Assembly: GCA_026982665.1 (NCBI GenBank)
Contig: JALSGQ010000160.1
Coordinates: 1 to 36,841 of the forward strand
DNA from: Hyphomicrobiales bacterium
GTDB taxonomy: Bacteria > Pseudomonadota > Alphaproteobacteria > Rhizobiales > Aestuariivirgaceae
Length of the DNA: 36,841 bases
Direction: 5' to 3'
The position numbers and the translations under genes are program-made. The notes under the pieces are model-generated. The model made no database searches. It saw only the letters and a program-made list of their open reading frames with translations, and was not told the DNA's origin. Shown here piece after piece: positions 23,518 through 32,364 of the stretch; position 1 is the stretch's first letter; each line of letters starts with the position of its first letter.

Positions 23518-24621
23518 TCAGCGCTTCTTCAGCACGCGGTAGATGGCGTTGTTGTGATCATCGGTGATGTAGATGTGCCCGTTCCTTGCCTCGAACACGT
23601 CCACGGGGCGGCCCAGGGTGGTCTGGCCGCGCAGGAAGCCGGTGAGGAAGGGCTTGTCGGTGATCTTGCCGTTTGCGTGAAAGTCAACCCAGCGCACGTC
23701 GTAGCCGGCCTTCTTCGTGCGGTTCCATGAGCCGCGGCGGGCCACCAGGGCGACGCTGCCGGGCTTCACATCCGGCTGATGCCGCAGGAAGCGGATGGAC
23801 AGTGGCGTGGAATGGGCGGTGAAGGTGTGCACCGGCTCGATGAAGCGCACGCCTTTTGGCCGCACGCGCCAGAACTTCGGGTCGCGGATGCCGTATTCAT
23901 GCACGAAGGGCCAGCCGTAATGCCCGCCGCGAACGATGCGGTTGACCTCCTCGCGCGGGCGGTCGTCGCCCATCCAGTCGCTGCCGGCATTCACCGCATA
24001 CATCTCGCCGGTGCCGGGGCGCCAGTCGAAGCCGACGGCATTGCGCAGGCCCTTGGCGTATATCTCCACGTTCTCCGCCTTGCCCGCATCGTTCACGCGG
24101 AAGCGGATGATGGCGGCGCGCCAGGGGTGCTTCTCCATGCAGATGTTGCAGCTTGAGCCGATGGAGACGAAGAAGAAGCCATCCGGCCCCTTGCGAATGG
24201 TGCGGCTGACATGCCCGCCGCGCGGCATGCCGGTGAGCACCACCTGCGGTGCGCCGGTGAGCTTGCCATCGCGATAGCGGAAGCGCACCACGCGATGCTC
24301 CTCCGCCACGTAGAGCCAGCCATCGTCCAGCTCCAGCCCGTGCGGCAGGTTCAGGCCCTTCGCCAGCACCCTGATGCCGTCGGTGCGGCCATCGCCATCG
24401 GCATCGGGCAGCAGCCGCCAGATGACGCCATCGCGGTAGCCGGAGGCGATCAGCGCGCCGGATGAATCCTCCACCAGCAGCCGCACATCGCCGGGCAGCT
24501 CGGCAAACACGTTCGCCTGCCAGCCGGGCAAGGCCGGTTTGGGCTGCGGCGGGGCGGCATGCAGCGGCGTGGCCGCGGGCAGCAGCATGAGCAGAAGAAG
24601 ATGTGCGCGATGCCAACGCAT
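23518..24621 (-). CDS. Exported PQQ-type sugar (sorbosone/glucose) dehydrogenase-like beta-propeller
   Basis: 367 residues with a signal peptide (about 1-22, LLLLMLLPAATPLHA). The mature chain has the glucose/sorbosone dehydrogenase propeller pattern: LAKGLNLPHGLEL, WLYVAEEHRVVRFRY, GHVSRTIRKGPDGFFFVSIGSSCN, GLRNAVGFDWRPGTGEMYAVNAGSDWMGDD, RGGHYGWPF, and the last blade GRPVDVFEARNGHIYITDDHNNAIYRV. Relatives bind PQQ and calcium and oxidise aldoses in the periplasm, but many family members lack proven activity. A CNIC pair (SSCNICMEKHPW) is conspicuous and might form a disulfide or metal site. No Shine-Dalgarno sequence precedes ATG 24621, and TATGCT lies just 6 nt upstream, so the mRNA may be leaderless. 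It is divergent from the padR operon and convergent with prfB. Confidence 0.88.
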   Translation of the reverse strand: MRWHRAHLLLLMLLPAATPLHAAPPQPKPALPGWQANVFAELPGDVRLLVEDSSGALIASGYRDGVIWRLLPDADGDGRTDGIRVLAKGLNLPHGLELDDGWLYVAEEHRVVRFRYRDGKLTGAPQVVLTGMPRGGHVSRTIRKGPDGFFFVSIGSSCNICMEKHPWRAAIIRFRVNDAGKAENVEIYAKGLRNAVGFDWRPGTGEMYAVNAGSDWMGDDRPREEVNRIVRGGHYGWPFVHEYGIRDPKFWRVRPKGVRFIEPVHTFTAHSTPLSIRFLRHQPDVKPGSVALVARRGSWNRTKKAGYDVRWVDFHANGKITDKPFLTGFLRGQTTLGRPVDVFEARNGHIYITDDHNNAIYRVLKKR

Positions 24622-24739
24622 GGAGAGAGCATAGCATCTTTTGCCGAAGGATGTGCCTTACAGCATGGTGAGGTTGGGGCGTTGATGAACTGACCATTGC
24701 CGGTTTTTCCGCTTGTCATGTCGGAATTATCGGTTCATC

Positions 24740-24778
24740 ATATATCGAAACAATATATATCCACTGTCGATATATCGA
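24740..24778. promoter_or_regulatory. Palindromic operator upstream of padR
   Basis: ATATATCGA (24740-24748) and TCGATATAT (24767-24775) are exact inverted copies with an 18-bp spacer; the right arm extends into a perfect 12-bp palindrome TCGATATATCGA (24767-24778). A further AATATATAT lies between them. AT-rich dyads of this kind are typical targets of PadR-family repressors. The site is 20-58 bp before the padR ATG, so autorepression of the padR-pump operon is likely, and the divergent dehydrogenase could also be affected. Confidence 0.7.
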
Positions 24779-24797
24779 TTGAAAGAGGAGCTGGTGC

Positions 24798-25430
24798 ATG
24801 GGCATGAACGTGCGCACCTTGTGCCTCGGCATTCTCTCCATGGGAGATGCCACGGGCTACGAGATCCGCAAGCGGGTGGAGGAAGGGGCGTTTTCGCATT
24901 TCATCGATGCTTCCTATGGCTCCATCTATCCGGCGCTGGCGCAGCTGCTGAAGGAGGGGCTGGCGACGGTGCGCACGGAGGTGGCGGAAGAGGGCAGGCC
25001 GCCGCGCAAGGTCTATTCCATCACTGCGCAGGGGCGCTCGGCGCTGGCGCAGGCGCTGGCCACCGATCCGGCACGCGACAAGTTCAAGAGCGAGTTCCTG
25101 TTCCAGATGATGTTCATGCGCTGCATCGACCCGGCGCATCTGGCCGTCATCTACGATGCCTACATCGAGGAGCAGGAGCGCGAGCTGCAGCAACTGGAAG
25201 AGGAAATGCGGCGCTGTCCGCCGGAAGATGCCGGGGCGCGCTTCGTGGCCGACTACGGGCGGACGATGCTGGGCACCGCCATCCGCTTCCTGAAGGAGCG
25301 GCGGGAAGAGATGCTGAAGGCCTTCGCGCAGGAGGGCGGCAGGGCGCTGGGCGCTGAGGTTGATGGTGCCGAGGCTGATGGCGGGGATGCGGCAGGGCAG
25401 GGCGCTGGCAAGCGGGAGGATGAGGCATGA
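24798..25430 (+). CDS. PadR-family transcriptional regulator
   Basis: 210 residues. The N-terminal winged helix-turn-helix (about 1-80) reads LCLGILSMGDATGYEIRKRVEEGAFSHFIDASYGSIYPALAQLLKEGL, then the wing GRPPRKVYSITAQGRSAL, the standard PadR pattern. A helical C-terminal domain (about 90-185, with IEEQERELQQLEEEMRR) makes the dimer and senses the ligand, and an Ala/Gly/Asp-rich tail ends the chain. PadR proteins usually repress a neighbouring transporter or degradation gene until a small phenolic or drug-like molecule binds. The stop overlaps the next start (ATGA), so it is translated with the pump genes it probably controls. AGAGGAG precedes ATG 24798 by about 9 nt. The inducer is unknown. 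Confidence 0.93.
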   Translation: MGMNVRTLCLGILSMGDATGYEIRKRVEEGAFSHFIDASYGSIYPALAQLLKEGLATVRTEVAEEGRPPRKVYSITAQGRSALAQALATDPARDKFKSEFLFQMMFMRCIDPAHLAVIYDAYIEEQERELQQLEEEMRRCPPEDAGARFVADYGRTMLGTAIRFLKERREEMLKAFAQEGGRALGAEVDGAEADGGDAAGQGAGKREDEA

Positions 25431-26557
25431 GGTGGCGTTCCCGCATGTGGGCGCTGCTGTTGCTGCTGCTGGCGGTGGCATGGTTTGCCGCTGGCTCATC
25501 GGGGCTGCTGCCGCAAGAGCGGAAGGTGCCGGATGATGCCGCGGCACGGCAGCAACAGCAGAAGAAGGAACAGGAACTGTTTGCCGTGGAGGTGGTGCGG
25601 GTGCGCCATGAGCCGTGGCAGCCGCGGCTTGTCTTCTCTGCCCATGTGGAGCCGTTGCAGCAGTTGCAGGTGCGGGCGCGGGTGAGTGGCGAGGTGGTGG
25701 AAACGCCAGTGCGCGAGGGAACACGGGTGAAGCGCGGAGCGGTGCTGTGCCGGCTGGACGAAACCTCCGAGCGGGCCGAGCTGGCGGCAGCGAAGGCGGC
25801 GCTGGTGAGCGCGGAGCGCGATGCAAGGGCGGCGCAGCGGCTGTTTGCCCGCGGCACGCTGCCCGATGCGCAATTGAAGCAGGCACAGGCGCGGCTGGAG
25901 CAGGCGCGCGCCGCCGTGCAGCGGGCGGAGCTGGCGCTGGCGTGGCGCACCATTCGCGCGCCCGTTGATGCAACGTTGTATCGGCAGGTGGCGAAGGTGG
26001 GCGACGTGCTTTCTCCCGGTGCACCGTGTGCCACCCTGGTGGTGTTGCATCCGCTGAAGGTGGTGGCCGATGCGGCGGAACCGGAGGTGGGCAGGCTCAA
26101 GGTGGGCATGGCGGCAACGGCGCGGGTTTCCTCCGGCCAGGAGCTTTCCGGCAGGCTTGCCTACATTGCGCCGATGGCCAACGTGGCCACGCGCACCTTT
26201 CGCATCGAGGCCGAGATGCCGAACCCGGAGCGGGAGGTGCGCGCCGGGATGACGGCGCGGCTCGTTGTGCCGCTGCCGGCACAGCCGGTGGTGCGGCTGC
26301 CGCTCTCTGCCCTGCTGCTGGCCGATGACGGGCGGCTGGGGGTGCGCATTGTCGGGCAGGATGAGCGGGTTGCCTTTCGCCCTGTGCGCATCGTGCAGGA
26401 AGGACGGCAGGCAGTGATGGTTGCGGGCCTTGATGACGGTGCGCGGGTGATTGTCAGCGGGCAGCATTTCGTCAAGGCCGGGCAGAAGGTGCGGGCGGTG
26501 GTGCGCGCTGGTTCGGCAGCAGGCGGGCGGCAGACACCGGTGGAGCAGCGGCCATGA
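25427..26557 (+). CDS. RND efflux periplasmic adaptor (membrane fusion protein)
   Basis: 376 residues with an uncleaved anchor or signal segment (about 7-23, WALLLLLLAVAWFAAG). The typical adaptor layout follows: a barrel-sandwich start (VEPLQQLQVRARVSGEVVETPVREGTRVKRGAVLCRLD), a coiled-coil hairpin (about 120-170, heptads of Ala/Glu/Arg/Gln), the lipoyl return (TIRAPVDATLYRQVAKVGDVLSPG), a beta-barrel and a membrane-proximal domain. A Gln-rich stretch RQQQQKKEQ follows the anchor. There is no lipobox cysteine, so it is not an AcrA-type lipoprotein. It bridges the inner-membrane pump and an outer-membrane channel; no TolC-type channel gene is in this operon. It overlaps padR by 4 bp upstream and the pump gene by 4 bp downstream. 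Confidence 0.94.
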   Translation: MRWRSRMWALLLLLLAVAWFAAGSSGLLPQERKVPDDAAARQQQQKKEQELFAVEVVRVRHEPWQPRLVFSAHVEPLQQLQVRARVSGEVVETPVREGTRVKRGAVLCRLDETSERAELAAAKAALVSAERDARAAQRLFARGTLPDAQLKQAQARLEQARAAVQRAELALAWRTIRAPVDATLYRQVAKVGDVLSPGAPCATLVVLHPLKVVADAAEPEVGRLKVGMAATARVSSGQELSGRLAYIAPMANVATRTFRIEAEMPNPEREVRAGMTARLVVPLPAQPVVRLPLSALLLADDGRLGVRIVGQDERVAFRPVRIVQEGRQAVMVAGLDDGARVIVSGQHFVKAGQKVRAVVRAGSAAGGRQTPVEQRP

Positions 26558-29500
26558 CATGGCTTGAGCGAATCCATGAGCGGCGGGTGCTGGTGGTGGT
26601 GGGCTTCGTGCTGCTGGTGGTGGCGGGGTTGTATGCCTATCTCACCATGCCGCGCGAGGCCGACCCGGACATACAGGTGCCGGTGTTCGTGGTGAACGTG
26701 GCGATGCCGGGCGTTTCGGCGGAGGATGCCGATCAGCTCATTGCCCGGCCCATGGAGCAGAAGCTGAAGGGCCTGCCGCAACTGAAGGAACTGACGGTGG
26801 TGGCGCGGGAGAATGGTGCCAGCGTCATTGCCGAATTCGAGACGGAAGTGGATGCGCATGCCGCCGGGCAGCTCCTGCGGCAGAAGGTGGACGAGGCGAA
26901 GGCCGAGCTGCCGGAAGAGGCCGAGGAGCCGGTGATCGAGGAGATCAACTTCGCGCTGACGCCGGCAGTGATGGTGGCGGTTTCCGGCGATGTGCCGGAA
27001 CGCACGCTGTATCGCCACGCCAAGCGGCTGGCCGATGCCATCGAGGCCTTGCCGGAGGTGCTGGAAGCGCGGCTTTCCGGCCAGCGCGAGGAGGTGGTGG
27101 AAGTCATCTTCGACGAGCGCAAGCTGAATGCCTACGGCATATCCTTGACGGCACTGGTGCAGGCGGTGCAGCGCTTCAACCGGCAGGTGCCGGCGGGCAG
27201 CATGCGGCTTGAGCAGGGCAGGCTGGCCATCAAGGCACCGGGGCTGTTCCGCAACGTGCGCGACGTGCTGCAACTGCCGGTGAAGGCGGCCAATGGCAGC
27301 GTCATCACGCTGGCCGACGTGGCCGAGGTGCGCCGCACCTTTCGCGAGCGCAGGCAATATGCGCGGGTGAACGGCAAGCCGGCAATGACCATCGAGGTGG
27401 TCAAGCGCGTGGGCGCGAACATCCTTGCCATGGTGGAGAAGACCAAGGCGCTGACGCGGCAGATGACGGCGAGCTGGCCGCAGCCCATTCGCGTGCACGT
27501 CGCGTTTGATGAATCGCGGCGCATCGGCACCGTGCTCGGCTCCCTGCAGAATGCGGTGCTCACCGCCGTGTTCCTGGTGATGGTGCTGATGATGGCGGTG
27601 ATGGGCGGCAGGCCGGCGCTGCTGGTGGGCATCTCCATTCCGGCAGCCTTTCTCATCGCCATGGCGCTGATGCTGCTGCTGGGCAAGACGATGAACGTGA
27701 TGATGCTGTTCGGCCTGGTGCTGACGGTGGGCATGCTGGTGGATGCCGCCATCGTGGTGGTGGAGTTCGCCGACCGCCGCATGGCCGAAGGGCTGGCCCC
27801 GCCACAGGCCTTCACGGCGGCGGCGCAGCGCATGTTCTGGCCGATTGCCAGCTCCACCGCCACCACGCTGGCGGCCTTTCTGCCGCTGCTGTTCTGGCCC
27901 GGCATCACCGGCAAGTTCATGGCCAACCTGCCGATTACCGTCATCATCGTGCTGTCTGCCTCGCTGTTCGTGGCGATGATCGTCATCCCGGTGCTGGGGG
28001 GATACCTGTTGCGGCGCTCCTCGAGCGGTGATGCACTGGCCACGCTGGGGCGGCTGGCGCGCGCTGGAGCAGATGAGAAAGTGATTCATGAATTGCGCGG
28101 CCTTGCAGGTGTTTCAGGCGCTTATGCGCGGTTCCTGAGTGGGTGCGTCAGCCGCCCGTTGCTGGTCTTCGCGGTGGGGATGGGGCTGATTGCCGGGGTG
28201 TTCGTGGCCTATGGCAAGTTCAACGCGGGCAGCGAGTTCTTTGCCCGCATCGAGCCGGACAAGATGTTCGTGAACGTGCGCGGGCGTGGCAACCTGTCGG
28301 CGGCGGAGAAGCTGCGGCTGGTGCGGGCAGTGGAAGAGCGGGTGCTGCAGGTGCGGGACGTCAGCATCGTGCACACGCTGGCCGGCAGGGTGGGGCGGCT
28401 TTCCGTTGGCGTGGGTGGCGGGCTGGATCAGCCGCGCGATGTCATCGGGCGGCTGCTGGTGGAGTTTCCGCCCTATCGCGAGCGCAGTCGCTCTTCGTGG
28501 GAGACGCTGCAGGAGGTGCGGCAGGTGGCGAGCCGCGTGCCCGGGGTGATCGTGGAAACAAAGGAGCTGGAGAAGGGGCCGCCGACGGGCAAGGACATTC
28601 GCCTGCAGGTGCTGAGCAATGACCTGGCCACCGCCAACCGCGTGGCCGGGATGATCTCGGCACAGCTTGAGCGCATGGAGGGCTTCATCGACATAGAGGA
28701 CGAGCGTCCGTTGCCCGGCTTCGAGCGGCGGGTGGTGGTGGATCGCGAGGAGGCGGGGCGGTTTGGCGCGGATGTGGTTACGCTGGGTGCCCTGGTGCAG
28801 TTGCTGACCGACGGGGTGAAGATCGGCAGCTACCGGCCAATGGATTCGGAAGACGAGCTGGATATCCGCGTGCGTTTTCCGCAAGAGGAGCGCTATCCGG
28901 GCAAGCTGCAGTCGCTGAGGTTGCTCACGCCGGTGGGGCTGGTGCCCATCTCGGAGTTCACGCGCATCGAGACGGCACCGCAGGTGGACGTGATCACCCG
29001 CAAGGACGGTTTCTATTCCGTTTACGTGAAGGCCAACGTGAACAGGGATGCGGGGTTTGACCGCAACGAGCGCCAGCAGGTGCTGGCGGCCTGGCTGGCG
29101 GAGCAGAAGTGGCCGGAAAACGTGCACTTCCGCTTCCGCGGCGCGGACGAGGAGCAGGACAAGGCCAAGGCCTTCCTGGGCAAGGCGGTGCTGGCGGCGG
29201 TGCTCATCATGCTGCTCATCCTGGTGGCGCAGTTCAACAGCGTGTATCATGCCTCGCTGGTGCTGTTCACGCTGGTGATGTCGGTGGCAGGCGCGCTCAT
29301 CGGCCTGCTGGTGATGGGGCAGAAGTTCTCCATCATCATGACCGGCACCGGGCTGGTGGCGCTGGCGGGCATCGTGGTGAACAACGCCATCGTGCTCATC
29401 GATACCTATCAGCTCAACCGGCGGCGCGGCTTCGGGGCGCGGGCGGCGGCGCTGCTTTCCGCCGTGCAGCGGCTGAGGCCGGTGATGCTCACCACCATCA

Positions 29501-29781
29501 CCACCATCATCGGCCTGCTGCCACTGGTGTTCGAGCTGGATGTGGACTGGCTCTCCGGCCACATCTACCAGGGCAGCGAGATTTCCTCGTGGTGGGTGCA
29601 GCTTTCCACCGCCATCGTCTTCGGCCTTGGCTTCGCCACCCTGCTGACGCTGGTGCTGACGCCGGTGATGCTGGTGCTGCCGCAGCGCCTGCAGGAGCTG
29701 GGGCAGGGCGCGTTGCGCTGGCTGCCCTGTGTGGCGCGGGAAGCAGGCAGGGGTTGTCAGCGGCGGTGGAGCGGTGAATAA
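26554..29781 (+). CDS. RND-family efflux transporter permease
   Basis: 1075 residues, close to the usual RND length. It opens with a first transmembrane helix (about 12-30) and PREADPDIQVP, then a first porter domain, TM2-6 (about 330-480), a second porter domain and TM8-12 (about 870-1050), the internal duplication of the family. Proton-relay residues differ from AcrB: TM4 reads VGMLVDAAIVVVE, with one aspartate (D397) followed by Ala, and TM10 reads GIVVNNAIVLID, with Asn where AcrB has Lys940. The single-Asp form is also found in CusA-type pumps, so it is compatible with transport. Substrate unknown. It overlaps the adaptor gene by ATGA; regulation by PadR is inferred. Confidence 0.94.
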   Translation: MTWLERIHERRVLVVVGFVLLVVAGLYAYLTMPREADPDIQVPVFVVNVAMPGVSAEDADQLIARPMEQKLKGLPQLKELTVVARENGASVIAEFETEVDAHAAGQLLRQKVDEAKAELPEEAEEPVIEEINFALTPAVMVAVSGDVPERTLYRHAKRLADAIEALPEVLEARLSGQREEVVEVIFDERKLNAYGISLTALVQAVQRFNRQVPAGSMRLEQGRLAIKAPGLFRNVRDVLQLPVKAANGSVITLADVAEVRRTFRERRQYARVNGKPAMTIEVVKRVGANILAMVEKTKALTRQMTASWPQPIRVHVAFDESRRIGTVLGSLQNAVLTAVFLVMVLMMAVMGGRPALLVGISIPAAFLIAMALMLLLGKTMNVMMLFGLVLTVGMLVDAAIVVVEFADRRMAEGLAPPQAFTAAAQRMFWPIASSTATTLAAFLPLLFWPGITGKFMANLPITVIIVLSASLFVAMIVIPVLGGYLLRRSSSGDALATLGRLARAGADEKVIHELRGLAGVSGAYARFLSGCVSRPLLVFAVGMGLIAGVFVAYGKFNAGSEFFARIEPDKMFVNVRGRGNLSAAEKLRLVRAVEERVLQVRDVSIVHTLAGRVGRLSVGVGGGLDQPRDVIGRLLVEFPPYRERSRSSWETLQEVRQVASRVPGVIVETKELEKGPPTGKDIRLQVLSNDLATANRVAGMISAQLERMEGFIDIEDERPLPGFERRVVVDREEAGRFGADVVTLGALVQLLTDGVKIGSYRPMDSEDELDIRVRFPQEERYPGKLQSLRLLTPVGLVPISEFTRIETAPQVDVITRKDGFYSVYVKANVNRDAGFDRNERQQVLAAWLAEQKWPENVHFRFRGADEEQDKAKAFLGKAVLAAVLIMLLILVAQFNSVYHASLVLFTLVMSVAGALIGLLVMGQKFSIIMTGTGLVALAGIVVNNAIVLIDTYQLNRRRGFGARAAALLSAVQRLRPVMLTTITTIIGLLPLVFELDVDWLSGHIYQGSEISSWWVQLSTAIVFGLGFATLLTLVLTPVMLVLPQRLQELGQGALRWLPCVAREAGRGCQRRWSGE

Positions 29782-29824
29782 ACGCGGCTGAACGGTTCAT
29801 GCATGCCATCGGGGAGCGAGAGAG

Positions 29825-31114
29825 ATGAACATCCTGCTGATTGGCGCTGGCGGACGGGAGCATGCGCTGGCGTGGAAGATGCGGCAAAGCCCGCTGTGCG
29901 GCACGCTGTTTGCCGCGCCGGGAAATGCCGGCATCTGCGCGGAGGCCGAGTGTGTCGATCTGGACATTGACGACTTCGCCGCCGTTATCGATTTCTGCAA
30001 GCGCAATGACGTGAAGCTGGTGGTGGTGGGGCCGGAAGCGCCGCTGGTGGCGGGCATGGCCGATGCGCTCGGCGAGGCGGGCATTGCCGTGTTCGGCCCC
30101 TCGCAGGCGGCGGCGCGGCTGGAAGGCTCGAAGAGCTTCACCAAGGACATCTGTCGTCGATACGACATCCCCACCGCCGAATATGCGGTGTTCGAGGACG
30201 AGGCAACGGCGCTGGCGCACTTGCGGAAGGTGGGCGCGCCCATCGTGGTGAAGGCCGATGGGCTGGCTGCCGGCAAGGGCGTGGTGGTGGCCGATGACAT
30301 GGAAACGGCGGAAGCGGCCATTCGCGACATCTTCGGCGGGGCCTTCGGGGCTGCCGGGGCGAAGGTGGTGCTGGAAGAGAAGATGGAGGGCGAGGAGGCC
30401 AGCTTCTTTGCCCTGTGCGACGGCGTGAACGTCTTGCCGCTCACTGGCGCGCAGGATCACAAGCGGGCATACGATGGCGACGAGGGGCCGAATACCGGCG
30501 GCATGGGGGCCTACACGCCGGCACCGGTGCTGGACGAGCCGCAGCAGGCGCTGGTGATGGAGCGCATCATTCGCCCCACGGTGCGGGCGATGGCGGAGAT
30601 GGGGCACCCCTACAGTGGCGTGCTCTATGCCGGGCTGATGATGACGGAGGAAGGGCCGAAGCTGGTGGAATACAACGTGCGCTTTGGTGATCCGGAATGT
30701 CAGCCGCTGATGATGCGCCTGCGCACGGACCTGGTGGAGCTGATGCAGGCCACGGTGGAGCGTGATCTGGCCGGAGGTGCGGCGGACTGGAGCCGGCAGG
30801 CGGCGCTGACGGTGGTGATGGCGGCGAAGGGCTACCCCGGCGCTTACGAGAAGGGCAGTGTCATTTCCGGCGTGGAGCAGGCGGAGGAAGACCCGCGGGT
30901 GAAGGTGTTTCATGCCGGCACGGCGCTGAACGGGGATGGCGCGCTCATTGCCGCCGGCGGGCGGGTGCTGAACATCACGGCGCTGGGCGAGGACATCGCC
31001 GATGCACAGCAGCGGGCCTATGCGGCGGTGGAGAAGATCGACTGGCCGGAAGGCTTCTGCCGCACGGACATCGGCTGGCGGGCGTTGCAGCGTCTGCGGC
31101 AGGATGGCGCGTGA
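29825..31114 (+). CDS. purD: Phosphoribosylamine--glycine ligase PurD (GARS)
   Basis: 429 residues, normal length. It starts [18 protein letters not shown], with the N-domain GxGGREHA loop, followed by [12 protein letters not shown]. The ATP-grasp core has [16 protein letters not shown], the [12 protein letters not shown] block, and [12 protein letters not shown]; metal ligands lie in [12 protein letters not shown]. It makes 5-phosphoribosylglycinamide in purine synthesis (cytoplasm). GGGAGCGAGAGAG precedes the ATG. It is 43 bp after the RND gene but with its own ribosome site and an unrelated role. It is convergent with cbbR across 84 bp, where I see no strong terminator. Confidence 0.97.
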   Translation: MNILLIGAGGREHALAWKMRQSPLCGTLFAAPGNAGICAEAECVDLDIDDFAAVIDFCKRNDVKLVVVGPEAPLVAGMADALGEAGIAVFGPSQAAARLEGSKSFTKDICRRYDIPTAEYAVFEDEATALAHLRKVGAPIVVKADGLAAGKGVVVADDMETAEAAIRDIFGGAFGAAGAKVVLEEKMEGEEASFFALCDGVNVLPLTGAQDHKRAYDGDEGPNTGGMGAYTPAPVLDEPQQALVMERIIRPTVRAMAEMGHPYSGVLYAGLMMTEEGPKLVEYNVRFGDPECQPLMMRLRTDLVELMQATVERDLAGGAADWSRQAALTVVMAAKGYPGAYEKGSVISGVEQAEEDPRVKVFHAGTALNGDGALIAAGGRVLNITALGEDIADAQQRAYAAVEKIDWPEGFCRTDIGWRALQRLRQDGA

Positions 31115-31198
31115 GTGGTGTTGAGATGTGCACGGCGCATGGCCGGGGGTTGTGTGCCGGGCAAGCTGCCTGACATGATCTTGTTCATGCACTTGGCA

Positions 31199-32131
31199 TC
31201 ATGAGAGCTGGCTCAGCCGTGGCAGGTAGGCAGCGCCACGGGCGGCCAGGAAGTCCCACAGCGCGGCGGCGGTGGGCAGCAGGTGCTTCTCCTTGCGGCG
31301 CACCACCTGCCACTGGCGCATGATGGGCAGGCCGGGGGCGCGGATGATGCCGAGGCGCCCCTCCTGCAGCTCGTGTGCCACGGTGTGGGCGGAGATGAGT
31401 GCCACGCCCAGTCCGGCCATGACGGCCTGCTTGATGGTTTCGTTGGAGCTTATCTCCATGCCGATGTTCGGCTCTATGTCGAGGCGGGCGATGAGTCGCT
31501 CGGTCAGGGCACGGGTGCCGGAGCCGTTTTCGCGCAGCAGGAAGGTTTCGTGGGCAAGATCGGCGGGCTGCACGCGGCTGCGGCCGTTCAGCGGATGATC
31601 GGGCGGGCACACCAGCACGTGCGGATGCGGGCCGATGATGGATTGCTGCACCGCAAAGTCGCGTGGCGGGCGGCCCATGATGGCAAAGTCGAGTTCGTAT
31701 TCCATCAGGCGGCGGATGGTAGCCTCGCGGTTGCCGACGAACAGGCGCATTTCCACTTCTTCATGCTCGGCCCGGAAGTCGGCCAGCGCGGCGGGGGCAA
31801 AATACTTGGCGGTGGAAACGACGCCAACACGCACCAGCCCGGTGTGGGCGTGCAGCATGTTGCGCAGGGTCTGCGCCGAATCCTTCAGGATGCCGTCCAC
31901 CTGGTGCGCTGCTTCCAGCAATACCTGTCCTGCCAGGGTGGGGCGCATGCCATCCGGCGTGCGTTCCAGCAGCGGTGCGCCGGCATTCGATTCCAGCTGC
32001 TTCAATTGCAGGGAAATGGCCGGTGGCGTTACGTTCAGGCAACGGGCGGCGGCGGCAATGGAGCCGGTTTCCACCACGGCGGCGAAGGCGCGCAGCTGGC
32101 GCAGGGTGATTCCTTGCAGGTTCACCGGCAT
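31199..32131 (-). CDS. cbbR: LysR-type regulator CbbR of the Calvin-cycle operon
   Basis: 310 residues. The N-terminal LysR helix-turn-helix is ITLRQLRAFAAVVETGSIAAAARCLNVTPPAISLQLKQLE (about 8-47). The effector domain (about 95-295) has two periplasmic-binding-type lobes, with VGVVSTAKYFAPAALADF, ELDFAIMGRPP, LLRENGSGTR and AVMAGLGVALIS. The PPAISLQLKQLE helix and the position divergent from cbbF are characteristic of CbbR, which senses Calvin-cycle metabolites and activates cbb genes. Start 32131 has GGGAG about 11 nt upstream; ATG 32170 with GGAG 5 nt upstream is a real alternative (13 more residues). A -35/-10 pair (TTGAAA at 32222-32227, 17 bp, TAGAAA at 32199-32204, minus strand) overlaps the dyad, consistent with autorepression. 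Confidence 0.9.
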   Translation of the reverse strand: MPVNLQGITLRQLRAFAAVVETGSIAAAARCLNVTPPAISLQLKQLESNAGAPLLERTPDGMRPTLAGQVLLEAAHQVDGILKDSAQTLRNMLHAHTGLVRVGVVSTAKYFAPAALADFRAEHEEVEMRLFVGNREATIRRLMEYELDFAIMGRPPRDFAVQQSIIGPHPHVLVCPPDHPLNGRSRVQPADLAHETFLLRENGSGTRALTERLIARLDIEPNIGMEISSNETIKQAVMAGLGVALISAHTVAHELQEGRLGIIRAPGLPIMRQWQVVRRKEKHLLPTAAALWDFLAARGAAYLPRLSQLS

Positions 32132-32198
32132 GGATAAAGCGTCTCCCGTATTCCGGAGGGGTGTGTGCATTGGCTCCGGACTGCGATTGCATTCAGTT

Positions 32199-32241
32199 TT
32201 TCTAACGGGATTAGCAAGATATTTCAAATTTACTTTTGAAA
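32199..32241. promoter_or_regulatory. Probable CbbR operator and cbbR promoter
   Basis: A perfect dyad TTTCAAA (32222-32228), 6-bp spacer, TTTGAAA (32235-32241), plus a smaller dyad CTAA-N5-TTAG (32202-32214) next to it. On the minus strand TTGAAA-N17-TAGAAA makes a good cbbR promoter whose -35 lies in the left arm of the dyad. Adjacent dyads overlapping the regulator's own promoter are the usual LysR recognition/activation arrangement. Confidence 0.6.
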
Positions 32242-32328
32242 GCACCTGAGTCAGGAATGCGGCGCATGGCGCAGTTTTTTCTGCCGGCAGCAGAATGCTG
32301 GCGGGCCGCAGGCTGTGGAAAAACGCCG

Positions 32329-32352
32329 TGGGACGCGGGGCAAAACGTCCCA
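32329..32352. repeat. TGGGACG/CGTCCCA inverted repeat in the cbb control region
   Basis: TGGGACG (32329-32335) and CGTCCCA (32346-32352) are perfect inverted copies around a 10-nt spacer. It lies 230 bp before cbbF. It could be a second regulator site or a hairpin in the leader. No T-run follows. Confidence 0.5.
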
Positions 32353-32364
32353 TGCGTGGTTGCG

